Assembly (NCBI GenBank): GCA_913020045.1
Contig: CAJWBE010000002.1
Coordinates: forward strand, 1-64,000
From: an uncultured Oleiphilus sp.
GTDB taxonomy: Bacteria; Pseudomonadota; Gammaproteobacteria; Pseudomonadales; Oleiphilaceae
Reading direction: 5' to 3'
DNA: 64,000 bases
Shown: positions 44,901 to 53,244 of the stretch, in pieces
Layout: every line of letters starts with the position of its first letter
How positions within the stretch are numbered: position 1 is the stretch's first letter
Notes under the pieces: model-generated
What the model was told of the DNA's origin: nothing
What the model saw: only the letters and a program-made list of their open reading frames with translations
Databases searched by the model: none
Position numbers and translations under genes: made by a program

Positions 44901-45116
44901 AGGCTCGAAGGTTGGCAGGAACTGAGTGTTGAGTTTCCCAAGCGCAATCACGCCCGCTAAAATCATGATAAGCATTAGCAGATTCGCGGCGACTTTATGG
45001 TTGGCAAAACGGCCAATAAGGTCTGATCGATGAATCGAAGGGTCTTGCTTGTCGGCAGGATCTAAAGGCTGATTTATGTCATCAGTGAGTGATTTTGTGT
45101 CGTTGATATCACTCAC
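41907..45116 (-). CDS. RND-family efflux pump inner-membrane transporter
   Basis: A 1069-residue AcrB/MdtB-type proton-driven exporter with twelve membrane helices and two large periplasmic loops. The proton-relay pair is in MALGIIVDDAIVVGEDAMTH near residue 425, and the mirrored FGLSGIVINDAIIL lies in the second half. The start is GTG 45116 with GGGAG 7 bases upstream, overlapping the stop of the adaptor gene (GTGAGTGA); a TTG at 45137 would add seven residues. The adaptor is upstream in the same operon; no TolC-like outer-membrane gene is in the window, so a shared one is probably used. Substrates are unknown. Confidence 0.93.
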   Translation of the reverse strand: MSDINDTKSLTDDINQPLDPADKQDPSIHRSDLIGRFANHKVAANLLMLIMILAGVIALGKLNTQFLPTFEPDFITVRVIWPGASAEDVAKSIVTPLEQQLRNLDYVKEMTSTSYQSSGVIVLEYDEGSDMGLALDQVKEFVSLVRNLPSEAEEPEITKITFNEDVATLILASQGTLDELRPLAYQFERQLLDRGIAKVEFIGLPDQEIAIQVTSKQIANLQMSLPNIGDQVRNASRDIPAGTSGKDELARELRSVEQRRTEAGFNDLVILSARETGQNSNTLQLSDIANVERRNKPSQVEVFYQDQPAVLLRVLRTPSSDTLEAAATVNEWMTETRKLLPPTVQIQAYNEAYVLIEDRINLLLKNGIGGLILVIAILFIFLNGRVAFWVAVGIPICFMGTLAVLYLAGGSINMVSMFALIMALGIIVDDAIVVGEDAMTHYVSGENPLQAAEGGARRMFVPVLSSSLTTVAAFLPLMLISGIIGNILFAIPLVIVCVIIASVIECFLILPGHLNHSFKKAHRGDPPSPMRLKLDNAFVRFRDETFRPLAQKSIENRGATLAFAFAVFVISISLIIFGRIQTDFFPQPEGHILLGNAKFASGTPPEKVHDFARHLEDALWKTNDDLKGRQDTDEDLIVHAVLRINQATFDGGENFSQGEQYASLHVELLTPDAREVRNPEFIEQWRSNLRIPDGMEQLSITSPRGGPPGKDIDIFLSGQSAEVLKKAGETIAAKLATYQGVNDIQDDIPYGKNQYLYSLTPLGESLGLNVAEVGSQLRAAYDGQLLQVFYDENEEIEVRIVLPDNERNMSSSLENFPIVTPNGGVTPLTNVVQLSHRKGLELVRHTDGQLGLHVTAGVNPAENNGNVILEDMQIEFLDNISSEYGVSIDLKGRAEEQKKTGQDMMLGALIGFSLIYIILAWVFGSYSWPIAVLLAIPLGISGAILGHWLLGLNLTMLSWFGFFGLSGIVINDAIILVTFYRELREKGIAIKEAIVEASCLRLRAVLLTSLTTIAGLLPLLFETSLQAQFLIPMAVSISFGLAYATVLILFVIPTLISLIEEKREKWGRT

Positions 45117-46365
45117 TCGTTGTCTCCCGGACGGCAACCTTTAAGCCCGAAATAGCATTCGGCAGCTGAGTGGTCACGATGGGCTCGCCCTGTGTCAGCG
45201 CTCCTTTTTCAATAATGACCCGTGTTCTGCCCTCATTGTCAGCTTGCGTACCGACGACATTGATGGTCACCGCTTCAATGCGTTCATCGGTAATTCGGTA
45301 AACGCGGTTCGTGCCATATAGCGCGCTTACCGGCAGAGTGATTGTATTCGATAGCGCAGGAAGGGACACGTTCAGGCTAAGCGTGCTGTTCAGTGTTAGG
45401 GGTGTTTCGCTATCCATGGGAGTAAAAAACGCGTCCACGCCACCTGAGTTAATATTGGTCTGTCCTGCCATACGATTTAACTGCAGGCGCACTGTTGTGC
45501 CCTGATAGTCAGATAGAGCGGTGACTATTTCGTTTTCACCCAGCGCTTGTCGTATCACAGACAGAAACTTGTCTGGCAGCTGCGCCCGCACCTCCAGTTG
45601 TTCTGTGTCGTAAATGCCAGCGATTATTTGGCCTGCTTGTACGCGATCTCCTGGCGCAACATGTATTTGTGTCACTAGCCCGTCAAACGGGGCTTTAATA
45701 TCGCTGCGTTCCATATCGAACTCGGCATCATTCAACGCCGCTCTCGCACGCATTGTTCTCGCTTCCAGCTGGCTCAGTCTATTCGGGTGGTCATCAATAG
45801 ATTGTTGGCGCGCAGAAACCGCAAGCGCTCGTTGCGCTAATTCTGACTCTGCCTGCTCTAGGCGTTCTTGTGCAACAAGGTTGGCGGATTTCAATCTGAC
45901 CTGTCGCTGCAGGGCTTCTTTTGCGACAGACAATAACCGTTGCTCTTCTGTCAGCGAGCGCTTGTCAGCGGCGAAGCGATTGCGCTCTGCTTTAACGGAC
46001 GCTTGGAGCTCCGCAACATCGGCTTGCCTTTGTTGAACTCGTGAATTTATTTCTCGCTTATCTAGCGACACAAGCGTTTGACCTTTTACTACTCGATGCC
46101 CCTCGCGCGCAGGCACTGCCGCGACGTCAGCGGAAATAACGCTACTCAAGCGCGCGTCAAAAGGCGATGTGACCTTGCCGAGTAAAGACAAATGAGGTTC
46201 ATAAGCGCCAACCTCGATGCTTTCGGTATTAACTAGCCAAGCCTTTTCTTCTGAAGCAACGGTAGGTGGCTCGGGCTTTGTAAAGCGCAGCAGTGCAAGT
46301 AAGACAATGGCGACTGCAATAATGATTAGTGGCAGTTTCCATTTTTTCTTGGAGGGTTCGGTCAT
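45109..46365 (-). CDS. RND efflux periplasmic adaptor (membrane fusion protein)
   Basis: A 418-residue HlyD/AcrA-family protein anchored by one N-terminal helix (LPLIIIAVAIVLLALLRF, residues 11-28) with no lipobox. The lipoyl/barrel-sandwich region starts near REGHRVVKGQTLVSLDKRE and ends SDIKAPFDGLVTQIHVAPGD; the long alpha-helical hairpin lies between (about residues 100-200). It links the inner-membrane pump to an outer-membrane channel. It is the first gene of the two-gene operon and overlaps the pump gene by 8 bases. Confidence 0.93.
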   Translation of the reverse strand: MTEPSKKKWKLPLIIIAVAIVLLALLRFTKPEPPTVASEEKAWLVNTESIEVGAYEPHLSLLGKVTSPFDARLSSVISADVAAVPAREGHRVVKGQTLVSLDKREINSRVQQRQADVAELQASVKAERNRFAADKRSLTEEQRLLSVAKEALQRQVRLKSANLVAQERLEQAESELAQRALAVSARQQSIDDHPNRLSQLEARTMRARAALNDAEFDMERSDIKAPFDGLVTQIHVAPGDRVQAGQIIAGIYDTEQLEVRAQLPDKFLSVIRQALGENEIVTALSDYQGTTVRLQLNRMAGQTNINSGGVDAFFTPMDSETPLTLNSTLSLNVSLPALSNTITLPVSALYGTNRVYRITDERIEAVTINVVGTQADNEGRTRVIIEKGALTQGEPIVTTQLPNAISGLKVAVRETTSE

Positions 46366-46459
46366 TGGTTGGCCTTAAGTTATGTTGCTGAGTATAACGC
46401 TGGCAATTGTCGCCATCTTCAATTGATTATTTGCATGTCATTCTATGGGGTCAGGGTCC

Positions 46460-47197
46460 TTAACGGAAGTCACCCCATAGCCATTGAACTAAAGTGAGCG
46501 CGGTGACCGGCGCGGTTTCGGTGCGCAAGACACGAGGCCCAAATGTTGTGCTAATAAACTGTTGCATGTAAGCCTGTTTGATTTCAGCTTCGCTTAGCCC
46601 GCCTTCCGGACCAATTAATAATGTCACGCGATTAGGCGGACTCTGAATATCCTCTAGGTTTTGAGTGTCGCGGTGATGTAACACCAATTTGAGGCCAGAT
46701 TCTGAGGCTTCAGCTTTCAACCATTCGTTCAACGAAACGGGCTTGTGAATGGTTGGTACGACAGCTCGACCACATTGTTCTGCTGCGCTAATAGCAACTT
46801 GCTGCCAATGCGCTTTACGTTTTTCTATACGCTCCGCCGTTAGCTTTACTTCACATCGTTCGCTAAACAAAGGTGTAATGTCTGATACCCCAAGCTCCGT
46901 GGCTTTTTGCACCGCATAATCCATCCGGTCCCCACGAGACATTACTTGCCCCAGATGCGTGTGCACTTTGGATTCCGTATCGCTGGCAATGGCGTCTGCT
47001 GTTTTAGCGACAACGGCCTTCTTCCCGACTTCGATCAATTCTGCGGGGTAAAACATACCGTCCCCGTTAAATAGCCGCACCTGATAACCCTTTTTCATCC
47101 GCAGTACTTTTGCTAAGTGCTGGGACGCATTGGCATCGAGCTCAATGTCCTCTTGGGCTTTGAGATGAGAGTCGGTATATATATTCGGTATACGCAT
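46460..47197 (-). CDS. rsmE: 16S rRNA m3U1498 methyltransferase RsmE
   Basis: A 245-residue SPOUT methyltransferase. N-terminal PUA-like domain (residues 1-70), then the knotted domain with HTHLGQVMSRGDRMDYAVQK, KATELGVSDITPLFSERCEV, LLIGPEGGLSEAEI and LGPRVLRTETA-type block FGPRVLRTETAPVTAL. It methylates U1498 in the small-subunit decoding region. The length is normal. It is transcribed toward the RND operon, 94 bases away, and probably separately. Confidence 0.96.
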   Translation of the reverse strand: MRIPNIYTDSHLKAQEDIELDANASQHLAKVLRMKKGYQVRLFNGDGMFYPAELIEVGKKAVVAKTADAIASDTESKVHTHLGQVMSRGDRMDYAVQKATELGVSDITPLFSERCEVKLTAERIEKRKAHWQQVAISAAEQCGRAVVPTIHKPVSLNEWLKAEASESGLKLVLHHRDTQNLEDIQSPPNRVTLLIGPEGGLSEAEIKQAYMQQFISTTFGPRVLRTETAPVTALTLVQWLWGDFR

Positions 47198-47542
47198 ATC
47201 GAGATTATTCAGTTCACAAAGTTGTTATAGGGAGGCCTTGTCAGCATTGCCTGTTGCAAGCTAATAAGTGGACGGCATTAGTATCGCACGCTGCGGTTAC
47301 AGTACACGGCTTGCTTTGTGGCCTGCTAATCCACTTGCGATGAGCGCAACAAGCAACGCAATTTAACGCTCATTTATAAAGTAATTCCATAATTCTTAAC
47401 AGCAATTTGTGAGGTCTTTTGACTCAAATCTTGAGGGTGACGAATTAGAGGAACAGCTGCTATGCATTATATTCGTTAACGCTCATGTTTTTACCGCATG
47501 CAGAATTAGCTTTCTCAAGCTAACAACGCAGTAGGAGCATTC
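47198..47542. other. 345-base divergent spacer without a recognised feature
   Basis: This lies between rsmE (minus) and the SEC-C/oxygenase gene (plus). It holds a five-base dyad CTCAA/TTGAG at 47423-47435 and little else. No RNA, terminator or coding frame was seen. It should contain the two divergent promoters. Confidence 0.4.
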
Positions 47543-48295
47543 ATGGTGAGCACAAAGCAATATGTTAAGGGATTTCATTTCAATACGCGTTTAGCTTGCT
47601 ATTGTGGTTCGCAGCGCCGTTTTGGCGATTGCTGCGCCGGGGCGGGCCAGCGCGGATGCCATCCTGATTCAATTCGAGTCGTGCCAAACTATTTAAGTCG
47701 AGCGCTTTGTCGTGACTTCCTCACACTGGCGTCGGACAAGCAGCGGTCGTGGTTGACTGTTGGAGACAGCAGTGCGTCTAGTTCAGAGCCTCGCATTTAT
47801 AAACGTGACCCTATGCGAGTCACTGAACGAGTACATTTGAAAGAGCAGCAAGCTACGGCCGAGCATTGGTTTAGGGAGGCTTGCCTTAGCCAGCTGCCTG
47901 CCTCCTTAACGCCAGATTGGTTTGAACCGCCGCAGTTGCTTCGGTATGGGGTAGGGGGGAAGTACGCTATGCATTCTGATGCGGAGAACTACTGCTCTGA
48001 TACCAATCAGTTTTATCGGTTCATTGATAGAGACTTTTCTATGCTTATCTACCTCAACGATGATTATCATGGTGGAGACCTATACTTCAAGGGCCTTAAT
48101 TATCATTATCAGCCGAGAGCTGGAGACCTTGTTTTGTTTCCTTCAAATCATATTTTCTCTCACGAATCACGCCCTGTTGCTAAGGGTGAGAAGTATGCAT
48201 TGGTTAGTTGGGGGGCCTTTGCTGGCACGAAACGTGTTTCTTCTCCAAAGCAAATGCTGAGCCTGCAATCTGCAGATGAAGCACTGAGCGCCTGA
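47543..48295 (+). CDS. SEC-C motif fused to a 2-oxoglutarate/Fe(II) oxygenase (prolyl 4-hydroxylase type)
   Basis: A 250-residue protein. Residues 17-40 hold Cys19, Cys21, Cys30 and Cys31 (ACYCGSQRRFGDCC), the CxC-x8-CC zinc pattern of SEC-C motifs. Residues 45-235 form a P4Hc-like double-stranded beta-helix. The iron triad is His and Asp in YAMHSDAENY plus His in FSHESRPVAKG, with the following Arg/Lys for 2-oxoglutarate. It should hydroxylate a protein side chain, perhaps a ribosomal or translation factor residue, since SEC-C modules bind SecB or ribosome-associated partners (inference). ATG 47543 has AGGAG 5-6 bases upstream. Confidence 0.88.
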   Translation: MVSTKQYVKGFHFNTRLACYCGSQRRFGDCCAGAGQRGCHPDSIRVVPNYLSRALCRDFLTLASDKQRSWLTVGDSSASSSEPRIYKRDPMRVTERVHLKEQQATAEHWFREACLSQLPASLTPDWFEPPQLLRYGVGGKYAMHSDAENYCSDTNQFYRFIDRDFSMLIYLNDDYHGGDLYFKGLNYHYQPRAGDLVLFPSNHIFSHESRPVAKGEKYALVSWGAFAGTKRVSSPKQMLSLQSADEALSA

Positions 48296-48329
48296 GGATG
48301 CCCTGAGCTGTCTTTGATTGCCTTATTTA

Positions 48330-49205
48330 TTATGCCGCACAAAACTCGGCCTTAACGGCATCAATAAATACACGGTGCTTCGCGGGCATGTATTGGTAGT
48401 TCTGGTAGACCAAGAAGATAGGTTGTTTTGGCGTCGGAATACTGGGAGTAATATCGATAAGAGTACCGTTGTCTAAATCGCTCTGGACCATGTGTCTAAA
48501 ACAGAGCGTAGCGCTGAACCCAAGCTTAGCTAATTCTAGAAATGTCATCAGCCCAATGCCTTTGTGTAGCCGCTGGAATTTACTCCAGTCCATGTCAGGG
48601 GCCAGTGGTTTCAATAGTTTGGCTAGGTCCATATTACTCGGTGTGATCAGGGGCATTGTTAGCAGTTCTGGCAGCGTATTGGGGTGTCCGAACTGTGCGA
48701 TGAATGCTGGTGTCGCAACGAATAAAGGCTCGATATCGAAAAGGTGTATGGCAACGAGCGACGAGTCTTCCAGTGGCCCCTGCCGAAATGCAAAATCGAA
48801 TTTTTCTTCAATCAAATTCCGACGTTCGACCGATACGTTGATGTCGAAAACAATCTTAGGATATTGATGGGTGAACGCAGCCAGAAACGGTGTAACAGGA
48901 GAGGTCGAGAGTGCATTAGGCCACGTTAGTCGCAGTAACCCTCCAGGCTCGCCAGAAAACTCTTTCAGCTCGTTCTCAGTGTCATCTATTCGTCTTGCGA
49001 TATCGCATGAGCGCTCGTAATAGATTTGACCCGCATCCGTTATTTTAAGTACGCGAGTCGTTCTATCGAATAACTGTACGCCAAGCTTTTGTTCGAGTTG
49101 GGCGATCTGTTTACTGATCGCTGAAGGCGTTTTATGAAGCTGTTTTGCCGCGGCAGAAAAACTGCCTGATTGAACGACTGTGACAAAGGTAATGTGGGTA
49201 TTCAT
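48330..49205 (-). CDS. LysR-family transcriptional regulator
   Basis: A 291-residue LTTR of the large DsdC/AaeR-like group. The HTH is at residues 14-42 (GSFSAAAKQLHKTPSAISKQ, IAQLEQKLGVQLFDRTTR). The effector domain contains RLTWPNALSTSPVTPFLAAF and FRQGPLEDSSLVA, as in regulators of aromatic or drug-efflux genes. The neighbour on the 3' side is convergent, and no divergent gene lies within 300 bases, so its target is not evident from position. Confidence 0.92.
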   Translation of the reverse strand: MNTHITFVTVVQSGSFSAAAKQLHKTPSAISKQIAQLEQKLGVQLFDRTTRVLKITDAGQIYYERSCDIARRIDDTENELKEFSGEPGGLLRLTWPNALSTSPVTPFLAAFTHQYPKIVFDINVSVERRNLIEEKFDFAFRQGPLEDSSLVAIHLFDIEPLFVATPAFIAQFGHPNTLPELLTMPLITPSNMDLAKLLKPLAPDMDWSKFQRLHKGIGLMTFLELAKLGFSATLCFRHMVQSDLDNGTLIDITPSIPTPKQPIFLVYQNYQYMPAKHRVFIDAVKAEFCAA

Positions 49206-49260
49206 GGGGCTCTTTATAACTCAGCTGTTATGTGCCTAAAATTCATACATTCCATAAAAA

Positions 49261-49284
49261 TAACATTTTAGGGAACGAATGTTA
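49261..49284. promoter_or_regulatory. Candidate LysR operator
   Basis: TAACATT (49261-49267), ten bases, AATGTTA (49278-49284): a perfect 7-base dyad 56-79 bases upstream of the LysR start. LTTRs usually bind such T-N11-A-like dyads upstream of their own gene. Position-based inference. Confidence 0.35.
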
Positions 49285-49476
49285 GGGTGTTGATGATAGT
49301 GCTGTCGGCAAGCAATTACGAGTTGCCGTGTTCACAAAAGTGAGAGGAAGAATAAGCATTGGCATCGGATAGACTGGGAAATATAGGTGTGCTGTTCGTT
49401 TGCTTTTTTAGACAGGGTAAGTAACAGAAGCGGGTATATGCTTAAACTAGTTAGCCTAACCAATGAGACATAAATT

Positions 49477-49504
49477 AAGCTCTCGCATAGCAATACGAGA
49501 GCTT
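49477..49504 (-). terminator. Hairpin after metF, probable operon terminator
   Basis: AAGCTCTCG (49477-49485) pairs with CGAGAGCTT (49496-49504), a perfect 9-base stem with a 10-base loop, about 41 bases past the metF stop. On the minus strand the stem is followed by AATTTATG, a poor T-run, so termination may be inefficient or of another kind. Confidence 0.5.
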
Positions 49505-49544
49505 TCATGAGGCGTGCTGGGCACGTTGCGATAGGCCCTACTTC

Positions 49545-50417
49545 TTAAAAAGTAATTTTTTCTTTATCGCTAAGTCCAAGGTTGTCCCATATTTTAAGGG
49601 TAGGGACAGATTGGTTCATCGTATAAAAATGAATACCAGGCACTCCCGCATCGATGAGTTTTTCACACATCCGTGTTACGACCTCTTCACCAAACTTAGC
49701 AATACTGTCGCTGTCGTCACCGTAGGCTTCAAGTTGTTTCTTGATCCAACGCGGTACTTCGGCACCACACATGTCGCTAAAACGAACAAGATTGCTGTAA
49801 TTAGTGATCGGCATAATACCCGGAACGATTGGAATATTAATACCCATTGCTTCGACGCGGTCGATGAAATAAAAGTAGGAGTCAGCGTTGAAAAAGTACT
49901 GAGTGATCGCGCTGTTGGCTCCGGCATCAACTTTTTTCTTGAAGTTGATTAGGTCTGCTTCTGCACTGGCGGCCTGAGGGTGAAACTCAGGATACGCTGC
50001 GACTTCTAAATTGAAATAGTCACCGCTGTGCTCACGGATAAACGATACGAGTTCATTGGCATACTTAAGCTCACCCGCGTCGCCACCCATGCCAGATGGT
50101 AAGTCTCCTCGTAAAGCAACGATACGAGAAACGCCATTCTCTTTATAAAGGTCTAGCAACTCGGTAATGGTTTGCTTGGTCGATCCGACGCAAGATAGGT
50201 GTGGTGCGGTGGCTATTCCTTGGTCTTGAAAGTTGAGTACGGTGTTGATCGTACGCTCTTGGGTAGAACCTCCGGCACCATAGGTCACCGAAAAAAAGTC
50301 GGGCTTTCGTCTTGCTAATTCATCACGCACGCCTTGCAGCTTGGTTTGCCCTTCAGGTGTTTTTGGCGGGAAAAATTCAAAACTAAAGCGTCGCTTGAAT
50401 TGTTTTTGGCTTTGCAT
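49545..50417 (-). CDS. metF: Methylenetetrahydrofolate reductase
   Basis: A 290-residue FAD enzyme reducing 5,10-methylene-THF to 5-methyl-THF, the methyl donor for methionine synthesis. It starts QFKRRFSFEFFPPKTPEGQ; VTYGAGGSTQERT, ALRGDLPSG and ANSAITQYFFNADSYFYFID are family blocks. ATG 50417 has GAGG 6 bases upstream; ATG 50438 would add seven residues. It is the last gene of sahR-metK-ahcY-metF, so the whole SAM/methionine cycle except methionine synthase is encoded together. Confidence 0.96.
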   Translation of the reverse strand: MQSQKQFKRRFSFEFFPPKTPEGQTKLQGVRDELARRKPDFFSVTYGAGGSTQERTINTVLNFQDQGIATAPHLSCVGSTKQTITELLDLYKENGVSRIVALRGDLPSGMGGDAGELKYANELVSFIREHSGDYFNLEVAAYPEFHPQAASAEADLINFKKKVDAGANSAITQYFFNADSYFYFIDRVEAMGINIPIVPGIMPITNYSNLVRFSDMCGAEVPRWIKKQLEAYGDDSDSIAKFGEEVVTRMCEKLIDAGVPGIHFYTMNQSVPTLKIWDNLGLSDKEKITF

Positions 50418-50450
50418 GTATAACCTCGTGGTTTGCATACCTGTAAAAGG

Positions 50451-50478
50451 AGAGGCAGCCGCTAAACTAGCTGCCTCT
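50451..50478 (-). terminator. Hairpin between ahcY and metF
   Basis: AGAGGCAGC (50451-50459) and GCTGCCTCT (50470-50478) form a perfect 9-base stem with a 10-base loop. On the minus strand CCTTTTAC follows. It could be a weak terminator or attenuator that lowers metF relative to ahcY, or an mRNA-stabilising element. The metF start is 33 bases further on. Confidence 0.5.
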
Positions 50479-50499
50479 TGTCCTTCTATCTTCGTCTAA

Positions 50500-51879
50500 T
50501 TAGTACTTATAAGACTCTGGCTTGAATGGGCCTTGCGCAGGTACCTTGATGTAGTCAGCTTGCTCGACCGTCATCTTGGTAATTACGCCACCGAATCCTT
50601 CTACCATATCTTGCGCCACTTCTTCGTCTAGCTTCTTAGGGAGCACTTTAACGTACAGGCTATCTTTCTTCTCGCTTTCCATTAGGTCTGCGAATTTACG
50701 CTCGTAAAGATAGATCTGCGCCAATACTTGGTTAGCAAAAGAGCCATCCATGATGCGTGATGGGTGACCCGTTGCGTTGCCCAAGTTTACTAAGCGTCCT
50801 TCTGACAACAGAATCAAGTGGTCGTTAGTTTCTTTGTTGCGGTAGATCTTGTGGACTTGCGGTTTAACTTCATCCCATTCCCAGTTTTCGCGCATGTAGG
50901 CAGTGTTGATTTCGCTGTCAAAGTGACCGATATTGCAGACAACTGCGCCGTTCTTAACGGTTTGCAACATGTTTGCATCACAAACGTCTACATTGCCCGT
51001 TGTCGTTACGATCAAGTCGGTTGTTCCCAGAACTGCGGTATTAATGCAGTCAACTTTACCGGTGTTGATACCGTCGTTGTATGGGGAAACGACTTCAAAG
51101 CCGTCCATGCATGCTTGCATTGCGCATATTGGATCAATTTCCGTTACTTTTACGATCATACCTTCTTGGCGTAGCGATGCGGCTGAACCTTTACCTACGT
51201 CGCCATAACCAATCACCAAAGCTTTCTTACCTGATAGCAAGTGATCGGTTCCGCGTTTGATCGCGTCGTTCAAGCTATGTCGGCAACCGTACTTGTTGTC
51301 ATTCTTTGACTTGGTGACGGAGTCGTTGACGTTGATCGCAGGAACCAAAAGCTCGCCCTGTTCGATCATTTCTAATAAGCGGTGAACGCCGGTTGTCGTC
51401 TCTTCTGAAATACCGTGAATCTTGTTTAGCATTTCTGGGTACTTAGAGTGACACATTTCGGTGAGGTCGCCGCCATCATCCAAAATCATGTTCGCGTCCC
51501 AAACCTCTGAGCCGTCTTTTTCAGTGAGAATTGTTTGCTCGATACACCACAGAAACTCTTCTTCAGTTTCGCCTTTCCAAGCAAATACTGGGATGTTTGC
51601 AGCGGCGATAGCAGCAGCTGCATGGTCTTGTGTTGAGAAAATGTTACATGAAGACCAGCGTACTTCAGCTCCCAGATCAATCAATGTTTCGATTAGAACA
51701 GCGGTTTGGATTGTCATGTGGATACAACCCATAATTCTTGCGTCTGCTAGCGGTTGGCTGGCTTTGTACTTACGTCGTAGTGCCATCAATGCCGGCATTT
51801 CGCCTTCGGCAATTTCAATTTCTTTACGGCCCCATTCGGCCAAACTCATATCTGCTACTTTATAATCGGTAAAGCTCAT
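50500..51879 (-). CDS. ahcY: S-adenosylhomocysteine hydrolase
   Basis: A 459-residue NAD-dependent enzyme splitting SAH into adenosine and homocysteine, relieving product inhibition of methyltransferases. The substrate domain has [20 protein letters not shown] and [20 protein letters not shown]; the NAD domain has [17 protein letters not shown]; the C-terminus ends [10 protein letters not shown], the tail that completes the neighbouring active site. The 30-40-residue insert typical of proteobacterial and plant forms is present near residues 145-175. It lies 116 bases after metK with a structured leader. Confidence 0.97.
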   Translation of the reverse strand: MSFTDYKVADMSLAEWGRKEIEIAEGEMPALMALRRKYKASQPLADARIMGCIHMTIQTAVLIETLIDLGAEVRWSSCNIFSTQDHAAAAIAAANIPVFAWKGETEEEFLWCIEQTILTEKDGSEVWDANMILDDGGDLTEMCHSKYPEMLNKIHGISEETTTGVHRLLEMIEQGELLVPAINVNDSVTKSKNDNKYGCRHSLNDAIKRGTDHLLSGKKALVIGYGDVGKGSAASLRQEGMIVKVTEIDPICAMQACMDGFEVVSPYNDGINTGKVDCINTAVLGTTDLIVTTTGNVDVCDANMLQTVKNGAVVCNIGHFDSEINTAYMRENWEWDEVKPQVHKIYRNKETNDHLILLSEGRLVNLGNATGHPSRIMDGSFANQVLAQIYLYERKFADLMESEKKDSLYVKVLPKKLDEEVAQDMVEGFGGVITKMTVEQADYIKVPAQGPFKPESYKY

Positions 51880-51903
51880 AATTATGTCCTGTCTGTTGTC
51901 GCT

Positions 51904-51941
51904 AGGCCGAATAAGAGGCCTGCTTAGTAAACTATCTAAGC
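51904..51941 (-). ncRNA. Two-hairpin leader of ahcY
   Basis: Between metK and ahcY two stems follow each other: GCTTAG/CTAAGC (51922-51927 with 51936-51941, 8-base loop) and AGGCC/GGCCT (51904-51908 with 51917-51921, 8-base loop). A GCCTGC at 51961-51966 region can pair with the GCAGGC overlapping them, offering an alternative fold. The gene downstream recycles SAH, for which riboswitches are known, but the SAH-riboswitch consensus is not visible. It may be an attenuator, processing site or an unassigned RNA element. Confidence 0.35.
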
Positions 51942-51995
51942 CCGCGTGCTAGTGGTAACCCGCAGGCAATTTCAATCTCTCAATGACTCGCGAAA

Positions 51996-53207
51996 CTAAA
52001 CGCCAGCGGCCGCTTTAAGGGCATCGACTTTGTCAGTTCGTTCCCAAGTGAAGGCAGTAAATGTCTTAGACTTTTTCTCGCCATTTTCTTCATAGTGGTA
52101 AGTGACTTCTTTAGGCTCGCGCCCAAAGTGACCATATGCCGCCGTGATTTGGTACATCGGGTTAAGCAGCTCTAGTTGCGTTTGAATTGCATACGGGCGC
52201 AAATCAAAGACTTCTAGAATTATTTTCGCTAGTTCCCGATCCGAGACTTTTCCTGTTCCAAACGAATTGATTGAAACAGACGTCGGGTTGGCAACACCGA
52301 TGGCGTAAGACACTTGAATTTCACAGCGGTCTGCGAGACCCGCAGCGACGATGTTTTTAGCAACATAACGGCCATAATAGGCAGCAGAGCGGTCAACTTT
52401 CGATGGGTCCTTACCTGAGAATGCACCGCCACCATGACGAGCCATACCACCATAGGTATCAACAATGATCTTACGACCAGTAAGACCCGCATCACCTACC
52501 GGGCCGCCAATTACAAAATTGCCGGTTGGGTTGATGTGGTAAAGAGTTCCCTCGTGCAGCCAATCAGCAGGAAATACCGGTTTGATAATGTTTTCGAGAA
52601 CGGCTTCGCGCAGATCTTCTAACGAAATAGATGGGTCGTGCTGTGTAGAAAGAACAACGGCATCGACCTTTGGCGAATCGCCTTCGTAGTTAATCGTTAC
52701 TTGAGATTTTGCGTCGGGGCGCAACCATGGCAGGGTGCCATTTTTTCGCAGCTCAGCTTGGCGCTCAACAAGAAGATGTGAGTAGTAAACTGGCGCAGGC
52801 ATTAGCGTAGGAGTTTCGTTGGTCGCGTAACCAAACATTAGGCCTTGGTCTCCAGCGCCTTGATCTTCTGGCTTAGCACGATCAACACCTTGGTTGATAT
52901 CGACAGACTGTTTACCAATGCCGTTCAGTACTGCACAGGTCTCGCCATCAAAGCCGACATCTGAGCTGTTGTAGCCAATACCGGTAATCACGTCACGCAC
53001 GATGTCTTCCAAATCGACATAACAAGAGGTGGTTACTTCACCGGCTACCACAGCCATCCCAGTTTTTACTAAAGTTTCTACGGCAACACGCGCCCATGGG
53101 TCGCGTGAAATAATCGCGTCTAAAACGGCATCAGATATCTGGTCGGCGACCTTGTCTGGATGGCCTTCTGAAACCGACTCAGAAGTAAATATGCTGTATT
53201 CGCTCAT
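51996..53207 (-). CDS. metK: S-adenosylmethionine synthetase
   Basis: A 403-residue enzyme making SAM from methionine and ATP. Signature blocks are [19 protein letters not shown] (residues 11-29), [30 protein letters not shown] and the P-loop-like [15 protein letters not shown]. Length is slightly above the Escherichia enzyme (384), due to short inserts seen in other gammaproteobacteria. It follows the regulator by 37 bases and precedes ahcY, so SAM synthesis and SAH recycling share one control point. Confidence 0.97.
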   Translation of the reverse strand: MSEYSIFTSESVSEGHPDKVADQISDAVLDAIISRDPWARVAVETLVKTGMAVVAGEVTTSCYVDLEDIVRDVITGIGYNSSDVGFDGETCAVLNGIGKQSVDINQGVDRAKPEDQGAGDQGLMFGYATNETPTLMPAPVYYSHLLVERQAELRKNGTLPWLRPDAKSQVTINYEGDSPKVDAVVLSTQHDPSISLEDLREAVLENIIKPVFPADWLHEGTLYHINPTGNFVIGGPVGDAGLTGRKIIVDTYGGMARHGGGAFSGKDPSKVDRSAAYYGRYVAKNIVAAGLADRCEIQVSYAIGVANPTSVSINSFGTGKVSDRELAKIILEVFDLRPYAIQTQLELLNPMYQITAAYGHFGREPKEVTYHYEENGEKKSKTFTAFTWERTDKVDALKAAAGV

Positions 53208-53244
53208 AGGTGTATCCCTTTAAGTGTATGGTCTTCTAAAGCAG

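Larger units (their letters stand above)
49206..49544. other. 339-base spacer between the LysR gene and metF
   Basis: Both flanking genes are on the minus strand. The spacer holds an inverted repeat at 49261-49284 near the LysR start and a hairpin at 49477-49504 after metF (both listed separately). Nothing else was seen; no small gene has a ribosome site. Confidence 0.5.

Noticed and set aside
51904-51995. SAH riboswitch upstream of ahcY
   Set aside because: Hairpins are present, but the conserved core of the known SAH riboswitch as I remember it is not visible, so only an unassigned leader structure is reported.
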